The notes under the pieces: model-generated
Databases searched by the model: none
What the model saw: the letters and a program-made list of their open reading frames with translations, nothing else
What the model was told of the DNA's origin: nothing
Program-made: the position numbers and the translations under genes
Shown here: one piece after another, positions 5,320-7,228 of the stretch
Position numbering within the stretch: the first letter of the stretch is position 1
Layout of the letters: each line of letters opens with the position of its first letter
NCBI GenBank assembly: GCA_910583925.1
Contig: CAJTZJ010000030.1
Coordinates: 1 to 7,228 of the forward strand
Direction: 5' to 3'
Source: an uncultured Eubacterium sp.
GTDB taxonomy: Bacteria; Bacillota; Clostridia; Oscillospirales; Acutalibacteraceae
Length of the DNA: 7,228 bases

Positions 5320-5952
5320 ATGAATATTATAAAGCCACAAAATCGCAGCATTGAAAAATTAGATATCGGTGATTTCAGTATTCTTAAAGACGATGAAAAG
5401 CTATCCTACATTCATTTTGAAAACAATAGATATGACAACACAAGATTCTGCGAAATTGAGTTTGAATATTGCAGATTCGTCAATATACGCCTGCAAAGCG
5501 GAAAAGCAGAAAGAATTACATTTAAGGATACTATTTTTGACAGATGCAATTTTTCAAACACTGAATTTCTTGAATGTACTTTTATAAGATGCGAATTTAA
5601 AAACTGCAAAATTTTCGGTTGTAATTTTTCGGAAAACAGATTGCATAATATCAGCTTTACCGATACAAACGCCGGCTATACCTGCTTTTCAATGGCTAGT
5701 ATTGAAAATGTTTTATTCCGGAAAACGATGCTGAACAACAGCTATTTTAAAGAAACTAAAATCAAAAATCTGTATTTTGACAATTCCGATTTATCGCAGG
5801 CAAAATTTTTAAAAACAAGCCTGAAGGATGTTGATTTATCAACCAGTAAAATAGAAGGAATTGCCATTACAACAGAAGATATAAAGGGTGCAGTAGTGGA
5901 CCGATTTCAGGCTTCGGACTTATTGTATCTAATAGATGTAAAAATAAAATAA
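5320..5952 (+). CDS. Pentapeptide-repeat protein (Qnr/MfpA-like fold)
   Basis: The product has 210 residues, close to the 183-218 of MfpA and Qnr. From about residue 28 to 180 it is a run of five-residue units centred on Phe or Leu (for example TRFCE, CRFVN, CNFSN, TEFLE, CTFIR, CEFKN, CNFSE, SDLSQ, AKFLK), which fold as a right-handed quadrilateral beta helix. A less regular stretch near 105-125 may be a loop, as in Qnr. The C-terminal GAVVDRFQASDLLYLIDVKI resembles the C-terminal dimerisation segment of Qnr/MfpA proteins. Such proteins can mimic DNA and protect gyrase from quinolones or toxins; whether this one does is not shown by sequence. TGAGGA at 5309-5314 is the ribosome binding site. 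I found no clear promoter in 5249-5308. It is first of four closely spaced genes. Confidence 0.88.
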   Translation: MNIIKPQNRSIEKLDIGDFSILKDDEKLSYIHFENNRYDNTRFCEIEFEYCRFVNIRLQSGKAERITFKDTIFDRCNFSNTEFLECTFIRCEFKNCKIFGCNFSENRLHNISFTDTNAGYTCFSMASIENVLFRKTMLNNSYFKETKIKNLYFDNSDLSQAKFLKTSLKDVDLSTSKIEGIAITTEDIKGAVVDRFQASDLLYLIDVKIK

Positions 5953-5965
5953 GAGGGTATCAACA

Positions 5966-6451
5966 ATGCAGTTTGGATTTTCTTATATAGGCTTACTATA
6001 TCTTTGCATGCTGTTTATTCCGAATCTGTTCTGGACAACGAACAAGCCCAAGGACTATGAAAAATATGTAAGCAATGAAAACAGAATACTTAAAATATTG
6101 GAAAGCATCGGGCAGATTCTTGTTGCCTGTATTGTTCTGATTTTCAGAGATTTCAACATCAGAACAGATTCGCTTTGGATAATTTGGCTCATACTATCAG
6201 CAATTTTTATGCTGCTGTATGAAATATATTGGATAAGATACTTCAAAAGCGAAAAAACAATGTATAACTTTTACAGCAGTCTTATCGGCATTCCCGTAGC
6301 AGGAGCAACGCTGCCTGTTATTGCGTTTCTGCTGTTAGGGATTTACGGCAAAAGCATACCCTTAGTTCTTGCAACAATAATACTTGGTATCGGGCATATC
6401 GGAACACACATAAATCATAAAAAAGAAATAAACAAATCAAAGGAATACTGA
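5966..6451 (+). CDS. Five-helix integral membrane protein, unknown function
   Basis: The product has 161 residues with predicted membrane helices near 5-23, 42-60, 69-89, 106-126 and 130-149. Helices are joined by polar loops containing TTNKPKDYEKYVSNENR and EIYWIRYFKSEKTMYNFYSS. The segment GIPVAGATLPVIAFLLLGIYGK (108-129) and the late GIGHIGTHINH with four closely placed polar or His residues (His144, His148, His151) look conserved in type. I recall similar small membrane proteins in Clostridia that are annotated only as hypothetical. The ATG follows AGAGGG at 5952-5957 and lies 13 bases after the pentapeptide gene, so the two are probably co-transcribed. No transport or enzyme motif is evident. 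Confidence 0.85.
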   Translation: MQFGFSYIGLLYLCMLFIPNLFWTTNKPKDYEKYVSNENRILKILESIGQILVACIVLIFRDFNIRTDSLWIIWLILSAIFMLLYEIYWIRYFKSEKTMYNFYSSLIGIPVAGATLPVIAFLLLGIYGKSIPLVLATIILGIGHIGTHINHKKEINKSKEY

Positions 6452-6453
6452 AT

Positions 6454-6720
6454 ATGAAAACGGATTTAATAACTATCCCAAATGTAGGTAAACGGACAAA
6501 GGAAGCTTTAATGAACATCGGCATTACCTGTGTTGAAGATTTAAGAGGCAAAGACCCTGAGGAGCTTTATATTAAGGATTGCTTAGCCAAAGGTTTTCAG
6601 GAGGACAAGTGCCAGCTATATCTTTTCAGAATGGCTGTTTACTATGCAGAAAATACCGAATGGGAAGCAGAAAAATTAAAATGGTGGTATTGGAAGGATA
6701 AGGAATATCCCGAAAAATAA
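6454..6720 (+). CDS. Cdd1-family helix-hairpin-helix protein
   Basis: The product has 88 residues. The N-terminal IPNVGKRTKEALMNIGI (8-24) is a helix-hairpin-helix, a non-specific DNA-binding fold, followed by VEDLRGKDPEELY. The second half has CLAKG, DKCQLYLFRMAVYYAE and LKWWYWKD, the pattern of the 'pathogenicity locus' Cdd1 family (PF11731), originally named from a gene near the C. difficile toxin locus. The biochemical role of the family is not established; DNA binding is inferred from the fold. The length fits the family. It starts 2 bases after the membrane-protein stop, with AAAGGA about 12 bases upstream, so translation is probably coupled. Confidence 0.88.
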   Translation: MKTDLITIPNVGKRTKEALMNIGITCVEDLRGKDPEELYIKDCLAKGFQEDKCQLYLFRMAVYYAENTEWEAEKLKWWYWKDKEYPEK

Positions 6721-6736
6721 TCATGAAACATCAATA

Positions 6737-6757
6737 AGAAAGAAAGAAAAAAAGAAA
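6737..6757 (+). repeat. GAAA-type purine tract at the translation start
   Basis: The bases just before the last complete gene are only A and G, in GAAA-like units that include AGAAAGAAAGAAA. There is no standard AGGAGG. The tract takes the place of a Shine-Dalgarno, and its unit structure could vary in length by slippage. Confidence 0.4.
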
Positions 6758-7144
6758 ATGAATAATAAAATAAAAGAATTAATAGCCGCAGCAGACAAGG
6801 CTATAAAAGAAGAACGATTTGACGATTTAATGGAATTTTACACCGATGATGCTGTTTTGGTTGTAAAACCGGGATTAGAGGCTAAAGGTAAACAGGCTAT
6901 CAAAGAAGCTTTTATCAAAATTGCTGCATACTTTAACAACAGCGTTGTTCCCACACAGGGCAAAATGATAATGCTTGAAGCAGGCGATACGGTTTTGGTT
7001 TTATCCCAGACTCTGCTTGATGCAGACAACAATAACAGCTCAGAATTCAGTATGGACCGCAGAGCAACTTATGTTTACAGAAATGTAAACGGAAAATGGC
7101 TTTGTGCAATAGATAATTCCTATGGAACAACCGTGCTTGATTAA
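6758..7144 (+). CDS. SnoaL/DUF4440-like NTF2-fold protein
   Basis: The product has 128 residues with the cone-shaped NTF2-like alpha+beta fold. The N-terminal helices (1-25) lead to RFDDLMEFYTDDAVLVVKPG, the usual start of this fold, then GKQAIKEAF (44-52), strands TVLVLSQTLLDA and MDRRATYVYRNVNGKW, and the closing CAIDNSYGTT. The family (SnoaL, DUF4440, ketosteroid-isomerase-like) includes small-molecule isomerases and cyclases and many proteins of unknown substrate; nothing here fixes a reaction. Its ATG is preceded by a GAAA tract rather than a good Shine-Dalgarno and lies 37 bases after the Cdd1-like gene, so it is probably the fourth gene of the same transcript, poorly or differently translated. 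No terminator with a T-run follows before the window ends. Confidence 0.85.
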   Translation: MNNKIKELIAAADKAIKEERFDDLMEFYTDDAVLVVKPGLEAKGKQAIKEAFIKIAAYFNNSVVPTQGKMIMLEAGDTVLVLSQTLLDADNNNSSEFSMDRRATYVYRNVNGKWLCAIDNSYGTTVLD

Positions 7145-7163
7145 ATGCAAACAAGGAAAAATT

Positions 7164-7220
7164 ATGAGCTTGTTCAATCATAACCACCAGTTGAACTGGT
7201 GGTTTGCACAGGCCCTATAA
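7164..7220 (+). pseudogene. Possible gene start interrupted by an IS-like end
   Basis: AAGGA (7154-7158) is followed by ATG at 7164 and a short frame, MSLFNHNHQLNWWFAQAL, stopping at 7218. From residue 7 on, the codons run through the two hairpins described at 7182-7225. The start signal therefore looks real while the continuation looks like inserted DNA. It may equally be chance. Confidence 0.3.
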
Positions 7221-7228
7221 GGGCCGCC
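7182..7228 (+). mobile_element. Probable left end of an IS200/IS605-type element (partial)
   Basis: Two perfect hairpins lie in tandem: AACCACCAGT (7182-7191), loop TGA, ACTGGTGGTT (7195-7204); and GGCCCT (7211-7216), loop ATA, AGGGCC (7220-7225). There is no T-run, so neither is a good terminator. Subterminal hairpins of this kind are recognised as single-stranded DNA by TnpA of the IS200/IS605 group. The arrangement, including ACTGGTGGTTT followed by CACAGGCCC, resembles sequence I remember ahead of IS200-like tnpA genes in Clostridia. The transposase itself would lie past the window. Confidence 0.45.

Noticed and set aside
5320..5952. Calling the pentapeptide protein a quinolone-resistance determinant (qnr)
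   Set aside because: Fold, length and C-terminus are similar in type, but the family is broad and nothing in the sequence shows gyrase protection.
7182..7204. Hairpin as the terminator of the SnoaL-like gene
   Set aside because: It is followed by TTTGCACAGG rather than a T-run and has a second GC-rich hairpin directly after it, which fits an IS end better.
1..7228. CRISPR array, tRNA or rRNA genes
   Set aside because: I saw no regularly spaced direct repeats of 24-40 bases and no cloverleaf or rRNA-like sequence. The three CGCCAA hairpins are irregularly spaced and are not a CRISPR array.

Overview
The window looks like chromosomal DNA of a low-GC Firmicute of the Clostridia. Ribosome binding sites are AGGAGG-like, promoters and terminators are AT-rich, and there is a remnant of the spore-coat manganese-catalase gene cotJC. 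Gene families such as the zinc-ribbon membrane protein, the large serine recombinase and the Cdd1-type HhH protein would suit an Oscillospiraceae/Ruminococcus-like gut bacterium. That placement is inference; no rRNA or other phylogenetic marker is present.

Left part (1 to about 4010) has mobile-element character. A small XRE/Cro-type regulator on the minus strand (183-380) is divergent from a zinc-ribbon, single-pass membrane protein (496-1317). A very AT-rich gene of unknown function follows (1494-2390), then a 479-residue large serine recombinase (2554-3993). Three related hairpins with the same CGCCAA loop sit behind the two middle genes. A probable attenuator-type leader (long-range hairpin, then an intrinsic terminator) precedes the recombinase. 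Positions 23-106 hold a nested inverted repeat beside a leftward promoter that points out of the window.

Junction (about 4007-4019). One base after the recombinase stop codon, and convergent with it, lies a minus-strand reading frame. Its first 31 codons match the N-terminus of CotJC-type manganese catalase, with a good Shine-Dalgarno; homology then stops within a few codons of the recombinase end. The simplest reading is that the recombinase's element integrated into cotJC and that this is one attachment-site junction. The rest of cotJC and the other junction would lie to the left, outside the window. The layout resembles recombinase-carrying elements that interrupt sporulation genes, such as skin in sigK.

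Right part (4190-7228) reads as host chromosome. A dTDP-glucose 4,6-dehydratase gene (rfbB/rmlB) stands alone, with a consensus promoter and a strong terminator. A closely spaced four-gene run follows: a Qnr/MfpA-type pentapeptide-repeat protein, a five-helix membrane protein, a Cdd1-family helix-hairpin-helix protein and a SnoaL/NTF2-like protein. The last 50 bases contain two perfect hairpins resembling the left end of an IS200/IS605-type element, which may interrupt a further gene just after its start codon.
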